NCBI GenBank assembly: GCA_017649745.1
Contig: JAGCGE010000341.1
Span: 1-32,588, forward strand
Direction of reading: 5' to 3'
Origin: Clostridiales bacterium
Lineage (GTDB): Bacteria > Bacillota_A > Clostridia > Saccharofermentanales > Saccharofermentanaceae
DNA length: 32,588 nucleotides
The notes beneath the pieces are model-generated. The model did no database searches, had not been told where the DNA came from, and was given only the letters and a program-made list of their open reading frames with translations. A program made the position numbers and the translations under genes. Positions within the stretch are counted from its first letter, which is position 1; each line of letters opens with the position of its first letter. Positions 16,264 to 24,600 of the stretch are shown here, piece after piece.

Positions 16264-18051
16264 TTAATCCGTAGGCCTCTTAATGTCATCATAGATATCA
16301 TTCATGATCTCGTCATATTGGTTACAAGAATTTTCAAATATCGCTCTTGATGGCTCCAGATCGACACCTCGAACATTAAAATCAAAGCTTTCAGCAAAAA
16401 ATTCATGCTCAGTGTGTCCGGTAGGCGTTCGCGGAAGAAACGGATCACGTGAATACCAATAACTATACTCGTTTAATGCAAAGTACAGATCCAGGGCATT
16501 GTAATACACCGAAGGATCATTACGCATATCTTGTGGAGCAGAGTGAGCCCAATAATCCCCACAAATAGAGTTATTGGTCAATCCGCCGATTATATCACTT
16601 ACAAGTTGATACTTTTCTACCCTCTTTATCTCATCTGACATCGCAGGATAACTATTATATTCATATGCCATGTCTGCAGTACCTACATATTCTAATTCGG
16701 CATATCCATAATAATTTCTCAGATAATTATACGCAGTGGTCATTCTGTCATAGTTCTCATCACCGAGATTCCAAGGAAGAAAATAATCCTCCTCTACTCC
16801 GTCAATTCCGGTTGGAGGTACAACATTAGAATTGTTGTAACTGATAATATAATCAATTATTTCCTGTCTCTCTTCATCACTAAGATAAGCAATAAGAGCT
16901 TTCTCCAAATCAGATATAGACATCGTAGAGGCCTTGTTTAATGCTCCGATCATATGATTTCGCAAATCTTCTTCCAACGTTTGATGTAATCCTCTCGATG
17001 AGTCTCCAAACAAGTCGGATACATCATCAATACCATGACCGAATTCGTGGAAAAAAGCACCAAATGCACTGTCTTCAATATATGGGCCATATGTAGAATT
17101 CTTCGCATCATAATCTATTGCTATATTGATATACAGACCGTTGTTTCTTAACTGCCAATCGTAGAAATGCGGACTTCCTGAATAATGCTCTCTCTCATCC
17201 AGATCATATCTGACAATATTAAGTGAAGGCATATAATAAAGGATCGTATCTCTGTACTCAGGATCAGCCGTATAAGTTGCATACCTGATCCTGACCATAT
17301 TACGATTCATTATCTCATCATTCTGCGCTATCGGATCAGCGAAGAATACATCCATTGTGTTTTTAGCACTAGGGTTTATCAACTCATAAACATCAACACA
17401 GTTGGTTACAGTCTGCATAGACATATCTCTCACGTCACCTGTGGATCCAAATCGATGGTCAACATAATAATCATAAATCTTAGTAAGTCTGGCAATATCT
17501 TCCTTTGACAACGTTTCGCCATTTGTTAAACTCTCTTGAAGATAATCCACATATGCTTCAACGGCATTATCATTCAGCTTTTCGCCTTCAACTTCAGTAT
17601 CTATGACTACTATCCAAAAATCCCTCGTAACTTCGGTGAATTTTTGCTTATCAACTCCTGCAGATTTAATGGAATCTGCAGTAATACAGACTCCTTGATA
17701 TGCTCCGACACCATTCAACATATCACATATCTTTACTAACGAAGAATTGGCTTCGGACATAAGTTCATCAAGCTTGTCTGTTAATCCGACAATGTTAGAA
17801 GAAGTTTCATCTACTTCTGCATAGAAAGTATCTAAAGCCGCTTGTAATACATTGAATTTATCCTTTACGGAGTTAATGTGTGAGAAGGCCCTTTGACCTG
17901 CTCCGATTCCGGAATTCTTCAGACCTTCTCGACTTGATCCGACTGTAACTCCTTGGATCGATTTAGAGTAATCCTGTGAGTCAACGCAATCATGTGCGGC
18001 TGTAATATCCTTTGTCAACTCGTTTAAATAATCAGTTCCATAATATCTCAT
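16264..18051 (-). CDS. Effector T7: secreted zinc metalloprotease
   Basis: At 595 residues this is the longest of the eight proteases. The delivery module (MRYYGTDYLNEL, YxxxD at 77-81, LNGVGAYQG at 112-120) is followed by a middle part with FGSTGDVRDM at 201-210, IRYATYTADPEYRD and LYYMPS. The zincin has HEFGH at 335-339, DIIGGLTNN at 486-494, His503 and EFFAESF at 550-556. The extra residues are loops before the HEFGH strand (near 285-330) and at 375-430. AGGTAAC precedes the ATG. It closes the long operon and is followed by a strong terminator. Confidence 0.85.
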   Translation of the reverse strand: MRYYGTDYLNELTKDITAAHDCVDSQDYSKSIQGVTVGSSREGLKNSGIGAGQRAFSHINSVKDKFNVLQAALDTFYAEVDETSSNIVGLTDKLDELMSEANSSLVKICDMLNGVGAYQGVCITADSIKSAGVDKQKFTEVTRDFWIVVIDTEVEGEKLNDNAVEAYVDYLQESLTNGETLSKEDIARLTKIYDYYVDHRFGSTGDVRDMSMQTVTNCVDVYELINPSAKNTMDVFFADPIAQNDEIMNRNMVRIRYATYTADPEYRDTILYYMPSLNIVRYDLDEREHYSGSPHFYDWQLRNNGLYINIAIDYDAKNSTYGPYIEDSAFGAFFHEFGHGIDDVSDLFGDSSRGLHQTLEEDLRNHMIGALNKASTMSISDLEKALIAYLSDEERQEIIDYIISYNNSNVVPPTGIDGVEEDYFLPWNLGDENYDRMTTAYNYLRNYYGYAELEYVGTADMAYEYNSYPAMSDEIKRVEKYQLVSDIIGGLTNNSICGDYWAHSAPQDMRNDPSVYYNALDLYFALNEYSYWYSRDPFLPRTPTGHTEHEFFAESFDFNVRGVDLEPSRAIFENSCNQYDEIMNDIYDDIKRPTD

Positions 18052-18071
18052 ATTGTTACCTCAGTTTCTGA

Positions 18072-18326
18072 TCAGCCGCCGTTACTTTCTTCGCACAGAC
18101 TGATGTTGTACGCAACCTTGTGTAAGTAACTGCTTGTGGCAGTATAAAGATTGTTGATGTTAGTACAGTAATCATCAAAAGAGGTAAAACAATTATTTAT
18201 CTCATCTATAGCCTTTCCGGCTGACTTACTGAGCTTTTCACTCGTATCATATATATGATGTGACGAACGATCTGTCTCAAACAATCTGATCATCTGATCT
18301 AATCCAGCTTGATTAACATCTATCAT
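18072..18326 (-). CDS. Small accessory protein S3 of the T7 cassette
   Basis: The 84-residue helical protein starts MIDVNQAGLDQMI, then GKAIDEIN, N-N-C-x7-C, NNLYTATSSYLHKV and the terminal NISLCEES. It is closest to the S3 of the T8 cassette and shares the D-x-N/D-QAGL start with that of T9. It ends 20 nt before effector T7. Confidence 0.75.
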   Translation of the reverse strand: MIDVNQAGLDQMIRLFETDRSSHHIYDTSEKLSKSAGKAIDEINNCFTSFDDYCTNINNLYTATSSYLHKVAYNISLCEESNGG

Positions 18327-18333
18327 AATTCAA

Positions 18334-18651
18334 TTAGCCTCCTGTGATCGTTTTAGAAAGTTCATCTTCTTTATCAAGGATGTCCGTAATTATGATCTCG
18401 ATCAAAGCATCCATCATGGAGTCAACCATCTCCATTGACTCAGATAAAGTAGAAATCTCGGCATTAAGTGCATCTATCACCGCATGAGCCGTGCTGGTAT
18501 CATTACTGTTAAATCCTATGCCGCTTATATTTCCAAGGCGAGTTGTGTATGTATCCAAAGCACTTCTGGCCTGAACTCCAACATGCCCATCTGTACTCAT
18601 CTTTGAGTAGGCTCTCATCTCGATAGGATCAATCGCAGTTATATCACTCAT
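18334..18651 (-). CDS. Small accessory protein S2 of the T7 cassette
   Basis: The 105-residue helical protein starts MSDITAIDPIEM and carries DTSTAHAVID at 51-60, then a long amphipathic helix and the end motif KEDELSKTI. A GGGAGGG-like site precedes the ATG. It lies 14 nt after S1 and 7 nt before S3. Confidence 0.75.
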   Translation of the reverse strand: MSDITAIDPIEMRAYSKMSTDGHVGVQARSALDTYTTRLGNISGIGFNSNDTSTAHAVIDALNAEISTLSESMEMVDSMMDALIEIIITDILDKEDELSKTITGG

Positions 18652-18665
18652 AAGTCCCTCCCTGA

Positions 18666-19016
18666 TCAGCTTAAAGCATTTTGTATCGATCTGATGACGC
18701 TATCATAATCATCGTCATACGTACTATCTGACAACATAGTTGTTATGTGAGAAGACATCTTTGAAACAACCGGAGACGAATTATCAATCAGAACAACAGC
18801 TGATCTGATAGTAGTGACATCTCCATCAAAAGTATTTCTGCTGCTTTTGACAGCTCCCAACAATGCTCCCAGCTGTTCCCTGTCTATTCGACGCGCAATT
18901 TCTGCTGCGGACTCTTTAGAATCATCAGAAGAACTCGTTCCTGAACTTCCTGAATAGCCCGTGCTTCCGGAACTGGAAGGAATCTTCTTGCTTACCGGCT
19001 TTTTTGTCTTTGTCAT
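18666..19016 (-). CDS. Small accessory protein S1 of the T7 cassette
   Basis: At 116 residues this is the longest S1. It has a basic opening (MTKTKKPVSKK) and a Ser/Gly-rich linker to about residue 35, then the S1 core with the helix REQLGALLGAVKSS, FDGDVTTIRS, IDNSSPVV and STYDDDY. The flexible linker replaces the Pro-rich MPY opening of the T1/T4/T5 copies. Confidence 0.75.
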   Translation of the reverse strand: MTKTKKPVSKKIPSSSGSTGYSGSSGTSSSDDSKESAAEIARRIDREQLGALLGAVKSSRNTFDGDVTTIRSAVVLIDNSSPVVSKMSSHITTMLSDSTYDDDYDSVIRSIQNALS

Positions 19017-19032
19017 AGTTATCTCCTGTTAG

Positions 19033-20778
19033 TTATTGTATTTCATCATATAATTGGGTAAATAGATTATTATATGTACTGCAGGCTGATCCAAATACCA
19101 TCCTTGTTGGATCCAATTCTTCATCTTTTAAACGAACACTGCAATCAAACATTTCAGCAAAAAATTCCGTAGACACATTTTCAGTAAGATTACCAGATAC
19201 ATCATACCAATAATGAAACCTACTTAGATCTCTTTGTACATCGGAAACATCAAAGTAAGAGTTATCATCTAAATAATGATAATCATAAGCAGAATGTCCT
19301 TTTGAGCCTCCTGCTGTATTATTTGTCAAACCACCAACTATATCATTCATCACTAGGAGCGAGTTAACAGAACAAGTGCCATACAAAGATGTAAGATTAA
19401 CATTTCGCTGACAAGATCCATCCTCAGAAGGACCATACTCAACACTACCAAAATATTTCTTTATATAGTGATAGGCAGCAGTCATAGCTCTATTATCTTC
19501 TAAGTGATCATCTACTTCAGAAGCCCAAGGAAGATACGCAACTTCTTCAGGCGGATATTCTGAATTATCTTCACGAGAGTAAAATATATTAATATTCACA
19601 GGACCAATAACAAAATCTATTACTTCCTGTTTCTCTTCTTCACTTAATGTAGCAATCAGATCTTTATCTTCACATGTAACAGTAGAAGAGGATGCTTCAC
19701 CCAAAATCGTCATCATATACTCGGACAGATCCTCTACAAGTATGTCACGCATACCATCTGACGTACAACCTGCCAAACAACTAACATCATCTATTCCATG
19801 TCCAAACTCATGAAAGAACTGTCCAAAATCACTGAAATTTTCTGCCTTAAGATTTACATACAAAGCATTGTTGCTACTTGGGAAAATAGAAATGCCAGAA
19901 TATTGAGGACGAGAATCATCAGCCCATGATCCGTCATATCCTCCAAGTTGTAACTTTGGCATATAATAAAGTATCATATCTCGGTATCGTGAATCAGCAG
20001 TATATATAGCATATTTGATCCTAGCAATATTAACGTTTATCGTATCATCATTTTCTTCATAAGCTTCAGCAAAGAAACTATCTATTGTCTCTTTAGCTGA
20101 TGGATTTATTAGTTCATATGACTCTATACAATTGTATACATGCTGCATATCAAGATTCATTATTCCGAAATCTCCAAATCTGAGTTTCACATAAAACTCA
20201 TAAGCACTAGTCAGTCTGGTAATATCCTCTGGAGAGAGCATATCTGAGGTAAAGTTCATTCTTCTAACATAATCCATATAAAGCTGGATCGTAGTTAAAC
20301 TCAAACAGTCACCTTCTATTTCAGCATCAATAGCTAATAATATAAACTCATCTCTATTACTACACAACTTTTGCTGATTGATCCTAGCTGAGTGAATGTT
20401 CTGATCCGTAACACTTGAGCCTTGATAATCGCCTACACCTTCAAGAATATTGCAGATTCTGACCAGAGATTCATTAGCATGATCCAACATGCTGTTTATT
20501 CTCTCAGTCATTAAAACAATGTTAGACGAAACTTCGTCAACGCTACGATAATATGTAGTCAATACTTCTATGAGCAGACTATACTTATCTTTAATATCGC
20601 TTATATGTGTGTAAGCATCTCGAGCTGCTACCAGACCGTTGTGCTTCTGTCTTTCCTGGCCTAGGTCGACTTCTGTTCTTTCGACTGGCAAAGCATAATT
20701 CTGATAACTGACACAATCACGCGCCGCTGTTATCTCTCTTACCAATTCCTGTAAATAGTCATTTCCGTAATATCTCAT
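19033..20778 (-). CDS. Effector T8: secreted zinc metalloprotease, divergent member
   Basis: The frame is open to 20904, but the start at 20778 (MRYYGNDYLQEL) aligns with all paralogs, and the longer version would overlap the S3 gene. It gives 581 residues. The delivery module has YxxxD at 77-81 (YYRSVD) and LEGVGDYQG at 112-120. The middle part is the most divergent: FGDFGIMNLD replaces FGxTGDxRDM, but IKYAIYTADSRYRD is kept. The zincin has HEFGH at 323-327, DIVGGLTNN at 479-487, His495 and EFFAEMF at 538-544. This gene is visibly more AT-rich than T1-T3. It is fifth from last in the long operon that opens with the surface protein, 16 nt after its S3. Confidence 0.85.
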   Translation of the reverse strand: MRYYGNDYLQELVREITAARDCVSYQNYALPVERTEVDLGQERQKHNGLVAARDAYTHISDIKDKYSLLIEVLTTYYRSVDEVSSNIVLMTERINSMLDHANESLVRICNILEGVGDYQGSSVTDQNIHSARINQQKLCSNRDEFILLAIDAEIEGDCLSLTTIQLYMDYVRRMNFTSDMLSPEDITRLTSAYEFYVKLRFGDFGIMNLDMQHVYNCIESYELINPSAKETIDSFFAEAYEENDDTINVNIARIKYAIYTADSRYRDMILYYMPKLQLGGYDGSWADDSRPQYSGISIFPSSNNALYVNLKAENFSDFGQFFHEFGHGIDDVSCLAGCTSDGMRDILVEDLSEYMMTILGEASSSTVTCEDKDLIATLSEEEKQEVIDFVIGPVNINIFYSREDNSEYPPEEVAYLPWASEVDDHLEDNRAMTAAYHYIKKYFGSVEYGPSEDGSCQRNVNLTSLYGTCSVNSLLVMNDIVGGLTNNTAGGSKGHSAYDYHYLDDNSYFDVSDVQRDLSRFHYWYDVSGNLTENVSTEFFAEMFDCSVRLKDEELDPTRMVFGSACSTYNNLFTQLYDEIQ

Positions 20779-20794
20779 ATCATCACCATTATTC

Positions 20795-21052
20795 TCAGAT
20801 TCGTGTATTGCTTTCTTCGCACTCTTCGATGTTATCCGAAACCTTATGCAGGTATTTACTTGTAACGGTATATAACCTGTTGATGTTCGCACAATAATCA
20901 TCAAAAGCTCTCATGCAATTATTGAATCCGTCTATGGCCCTGCCTGTTGAGGAAGGTAACTGGGGTGCCGAAGGATTAATGCGATTAGCAACTCTTTCGT
21001 TATCAAAAACAGTGATCAGTCTATCCAATTCTGCTTGATCAAGATCTATCAT
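20795..21052 (-). CDS. Small accessory protein S3 of the T8 cassette
   Basis: The 85-residue helical protein starts MIDLDQAELDRLI, then GRAIDGFN, N-N-C-x7-C, NRLYTVTSKYLHKV and the terminal NIEECEES. All three family Cys are present. It ends 16 nt before effector T8. Confidence 0.75.
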   Translation of the reverse strand: MIDLDQAELDRLITVFDNERVANRINPSAPQLPSSTGRAIDGFNNCMRAFDDYCANINRLYTVTSKYLHKVSDNIEECEESNTRI

Positions 21053-21058
21053 ATCCGA

Positions 21059-21376
21059 TTACCTCCTCATGATCTCATCAGCCAAGATATCCTCTTTATC
21101 AAGGATCTGTTCTTGTATGATATTGATCAGTGTATCCAACATAACATCAACTGAATCCATAGTTTCAGAAAGAGATGTTACTTCCTCGTAAAGCTCATCT
21201 AATACAGCATGAGCCGTACTGCTGTCATCTCTTTTAAATGCATGCGTTCTAATGTCTGCAAGACGTGATGTGTAATCATTCAATGCTTTTTTAGCCTGCT
21301 CACCTACACCGCCGCCTTCGCTGATCTTGGAATAGTTTCGGATATCCTCCGGATTGATTCTTGTTATATCACTCAT
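21059..21376 (-). CDS. Small accessory protein S2 of the T8 cassette
   Basis: The start at 21376 (MSDITRINPEDI, GAGGAGAGG upstream) is chosen over an in-frame start 15 nt earlier, giving 105 residues in line with its paralogs. DSSTAHAVLD lies at 51-60 (Leu for Ile). It ends with a helix containing KEDILADEI and a basic MRR tail. Confidence 0.75.
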   Translation of the reverse strand: MSDITRINPEDIRNYSKISEGGGVGEQAKKALNDYTSRLADIRTHAFKRDDSSTAHAVLDELYEEVTSLSETMDSVDVMLDTLINIIQEQILDKEDILADEIMRR

Positions 21377-21390
21377 AAACCCTCTCCTCA

Positions 21391-21669
21391 TCAGCCTATT
21401 GGACTATCAATATCATGAATGACTCTGTCATATGCATTATCATATGACGTTTCAGAAAGCATGCCGAAAATACGATGCTTCATATTCAGAACAACAGGAG
21501 AAGCTTCGTCGATCGTATGCAGAGAAGATCTGAGACTATCAACGTCACTGTCATAAGTGTTTTTACTGCGTACTACAGCTTCAAGAAGATCTCCTGTTAT
21601 TTCTCCTGGTTGTCTGTGTGACAGATCAGTATCCGTTGTATTTCCGTTAGGTCTTCTTGTACGAGTCAT
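21391..21669 (-). CDS. Small accessory protein S1 of the T8 cassette
   Basis: At 92 residues this is the shortest S1. A basic, polar opening (MTRTRRPNGNTT) leads to the core GDLLEAVVRSKNTYDSDV, IDEASPVV and TSYDNAYDRVI. AGGAGG precedes the ATG. It starts 17 nt after the stop of the 1705-residue surface protein, so the cassette is in the same operon. Confidence 0.75.
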   Translation of the reverse strand: MTRTRRPNGNTTDTDLSHRQPGEITGDLLEAVVRSKNTYDSDVDSLRSSLHTIDEASPVVLNMKHRIFGMLSETSYDNAYDRVIHDIDSPIG

Positions 21670-21686
21670 ATAACGTCCTCCTGTTA

Positions 21687-24600
21687 TCAGTGTCTTCTTT
21701 TCCTGCTTATTGCGAAAATGACTGTCGCTGCAGCAATGATGATCACACCCATAACAGAGCTTGCCGCAATAATCAATGTCTTGTTGGAAACCTTCTGTGC
21801 AGGCAAGCCAGTCTTGTTCTCAATAAGAGTCTTAACTGCATCAAGTGGCTTCTCCTTAACAACGACCTCATAGGTCTTAACACCTGTAGTGTTGTCAGAA
21901 GCATCTTTAGCCATAAGAGTGATCTTATATGTACCTGGCTGATCGAAATCAAATATATAGTCACCGTCAGCGTTCAGATAATCACCATCATCCAAAAGAT
22001 CGATGATTGTGCCGTCAGGACACTCGATCGAGATAGCTGTGAACACATCAGGAGAATCCGGATCGTATGACAGGTTCTGGAGAGAGAATACGATAGATGC
22101 TTTCTCATCGAACTCGTTCTTCTTTCCTGCCTCAATGATCGTGTCAGATAATACGTCTCTCAGTACAGGACTTGGTGCTGTGCTATCGATATATATATCG
22201 AATGTGATCTCGCTTGAGTTACCTGCCAGATCTTCGATATGAACAGTGATAGTCTTCTTTCCGTCACCATCGATAGGGTCATCGATATCACACATATCGA
22301 TACTCTTACCATCAGATACTGTACAGCTTATATCAGCTGTGTTGTCATCGGAGAAATCGATCAGATCGGAGATCTTAACACCTGGTCTATATATCTGTGG
22401 TTTTACTGAATCAACATTATATTTCAACGTCGGATCAGTCTTATCTACAGTAACTCTGTACTCGATCTCCTTAGCTGCATTGCCTGCAAGATCAACGCCG
22501 TAGATCTTTACTGAATAGTTTCCTTCATTCTCGATCTTGATGTCGATATTGCCGTCAGAATCGATTCCGTTATTTACAGTGTATGTCTTAATGCTTGTCT
22601 TCTCATCCTTATCAGTATAAGAGACTGTTACCTTAGTATTTGTCTCATCAAGATTGATATCCTTGATATTGATATTAAAGGTGAGTCCCTCAGCCGTGAA
22701 TCCGGAGAAAGCATTTGATGTCTTTATGGTAGGTTCCGTTCTGTCATATACGACTACACCTTCATTCATCTTATCAACATTAAGTGTGTTTCCTGCTACG
22801 TCAGTATAGTTAAGAGAAGCAGAAAGAGTGCCTTCCGACAACTTCTTCTCATCACTTGGAATAGTGTATGAAGTAGTGATAGTCATGCTGTCATTACCGG
22901 ATACAGTATTCATGCTCCTGTCGACTACAGATGAAGATACAACACTTGCAGAGTGGTTAACACGAGATACAACCGTGATAGTATCACCATTCTTAGCATA
23001 GTTCGATCTGTTTCCGGAAGAAGAGATCGATGTTGTTATCGTAAGAGGTGCGTAGTATGTGATCTTATTTGCTGTAATGCTCGAATTGTGGTCACAGGAT
23101 GCTTTCGCATTACCTGCAGCATCAGTAACGGACAGACCGAATGTGACCTGTGAAAGGTCAGTAAGTTCGCCGTTATTTACTTTTCGAGAATATACATACT
23201 CATAAGAACCGTCACCGACTTCAGTCTCGTTTACACCTGAGATAGCGTGTCCGCTGATGTTAAAGCTGCTGTTATTGATGTCGATCTTATGGTTAGTCCT
23301 AAACTTAACAAATACATTGTTATTGTCGATCGCATACTTTGTTGTATCTTTTGAGTTATCAGTGTAGATAGAACAAGATGTTACTCTGATAGGAGCAAAG
23401 TACTTGATGCTGTCTTCGTCACCGAACTTAAATGTCTCGTTACCTGAATCATCACCAAGCTCGATAGCGATCTTGATGTTGTTAAGGTCAGGAACGATAC
23501 CATCTGTGACAGTATATGTGCCTGTCCAGTGCATGCGGTCGTTGTTCTCACTAGTCATATTGAGAGCAGCTCCGCCTGCAGTAGCACTTACGATCTTTAC
23601 AGGGTGAGAAGTATTGAACTTAACTTCGATCACATCACCATTGATAGCAAAAGATGAGTTCGAATTATTGCTTGATACCTTCAAACCCGCAACTGACAGA
23701 TCGATCGGAGAAAGATAGAGAACCTCAGGGCAATCAGCGTTTGTAATAGGATCATTTGTCTTATTACCTGCTGCATCCTCTAAAGTGAAACTAAACTCGA
23801 TCGGCTTGTTATCAACTAAGATCAGATCTTTAACATCAACAGAAGCACTGTGAATGAATTTACCGTCGACCTCTTTCTCTTCTATATCAACTGTCTTTCC
23901 TGCTATGATAGCTTTTCCGAAAACAGAGTGGGTTGTGCTGAACGATACTGTAACTTTATCCGAATCATTAGCCAGGGTACCACTGGAAGCGTTGTTACTT
24001 GATGCAAACGTCAAATCATTAACATGGATCGGAGCATAGTAGATCAAATTTTGAGCTTCCGTTGATTTAAGCGTATCTGTATTACCCGATGCATCAGAAA
24101 GCTCGACTGAAAAATCTATGGTCTTGTTATCAGCCCAAGCAGGATTCCAAACGTATATATGTCCCTGCCAATCCATACCACCGTTTTCACTAAAGAAGCT
24201 TGCTGCAACACCGCCAATAGTACCTGTGCACCAGATAGTTCCGTTATCATCCTGGTTACCACTCAAAGGATGAGATGAATGGAACGTAACATCTACGATG
24301 TCTGTTGTCTTAACTATCTTGCTATGAACACCAGTATTGGTATTATTGCTGTAGAATTCCACATTACTTATAGACTCAGAGATTGGGTGGAATACTGTAA
24401 AGGTTGGCTTTTCAGCTCTGTCAGCATTACTGTATACCTTTCCACTCTTATCAACAACTTCATAGATAACTTCAAAGGTAACATTATCCCTTTTTGCAAG
24501 ATCCGGATCGTCTTCAGAACCTGATATCAAAGACATAGGGATCGTATATTTCAAATTTGTTGATTCAGAAAGATTGCTGAGTGGTACATCAATGGTCTTA

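Noticed and set aside
2280..21669. Prophage remnant, because HExxH with a following G-H block recalls phage head proteins
   Set aside because: No capsid, tail, terminase, integrase or lysis gene is present, and the gene order is a repeated cassette rather than a phage module.
21690..21815. Sortase (LPxTG) signal at the end of the 1705-residue protein
   Set aside because: The layout hydrophobic helix plus RKRRH fits, but the only candidate motif is LPAQK without Thr-Gly, so I describe a TM anchor instead.
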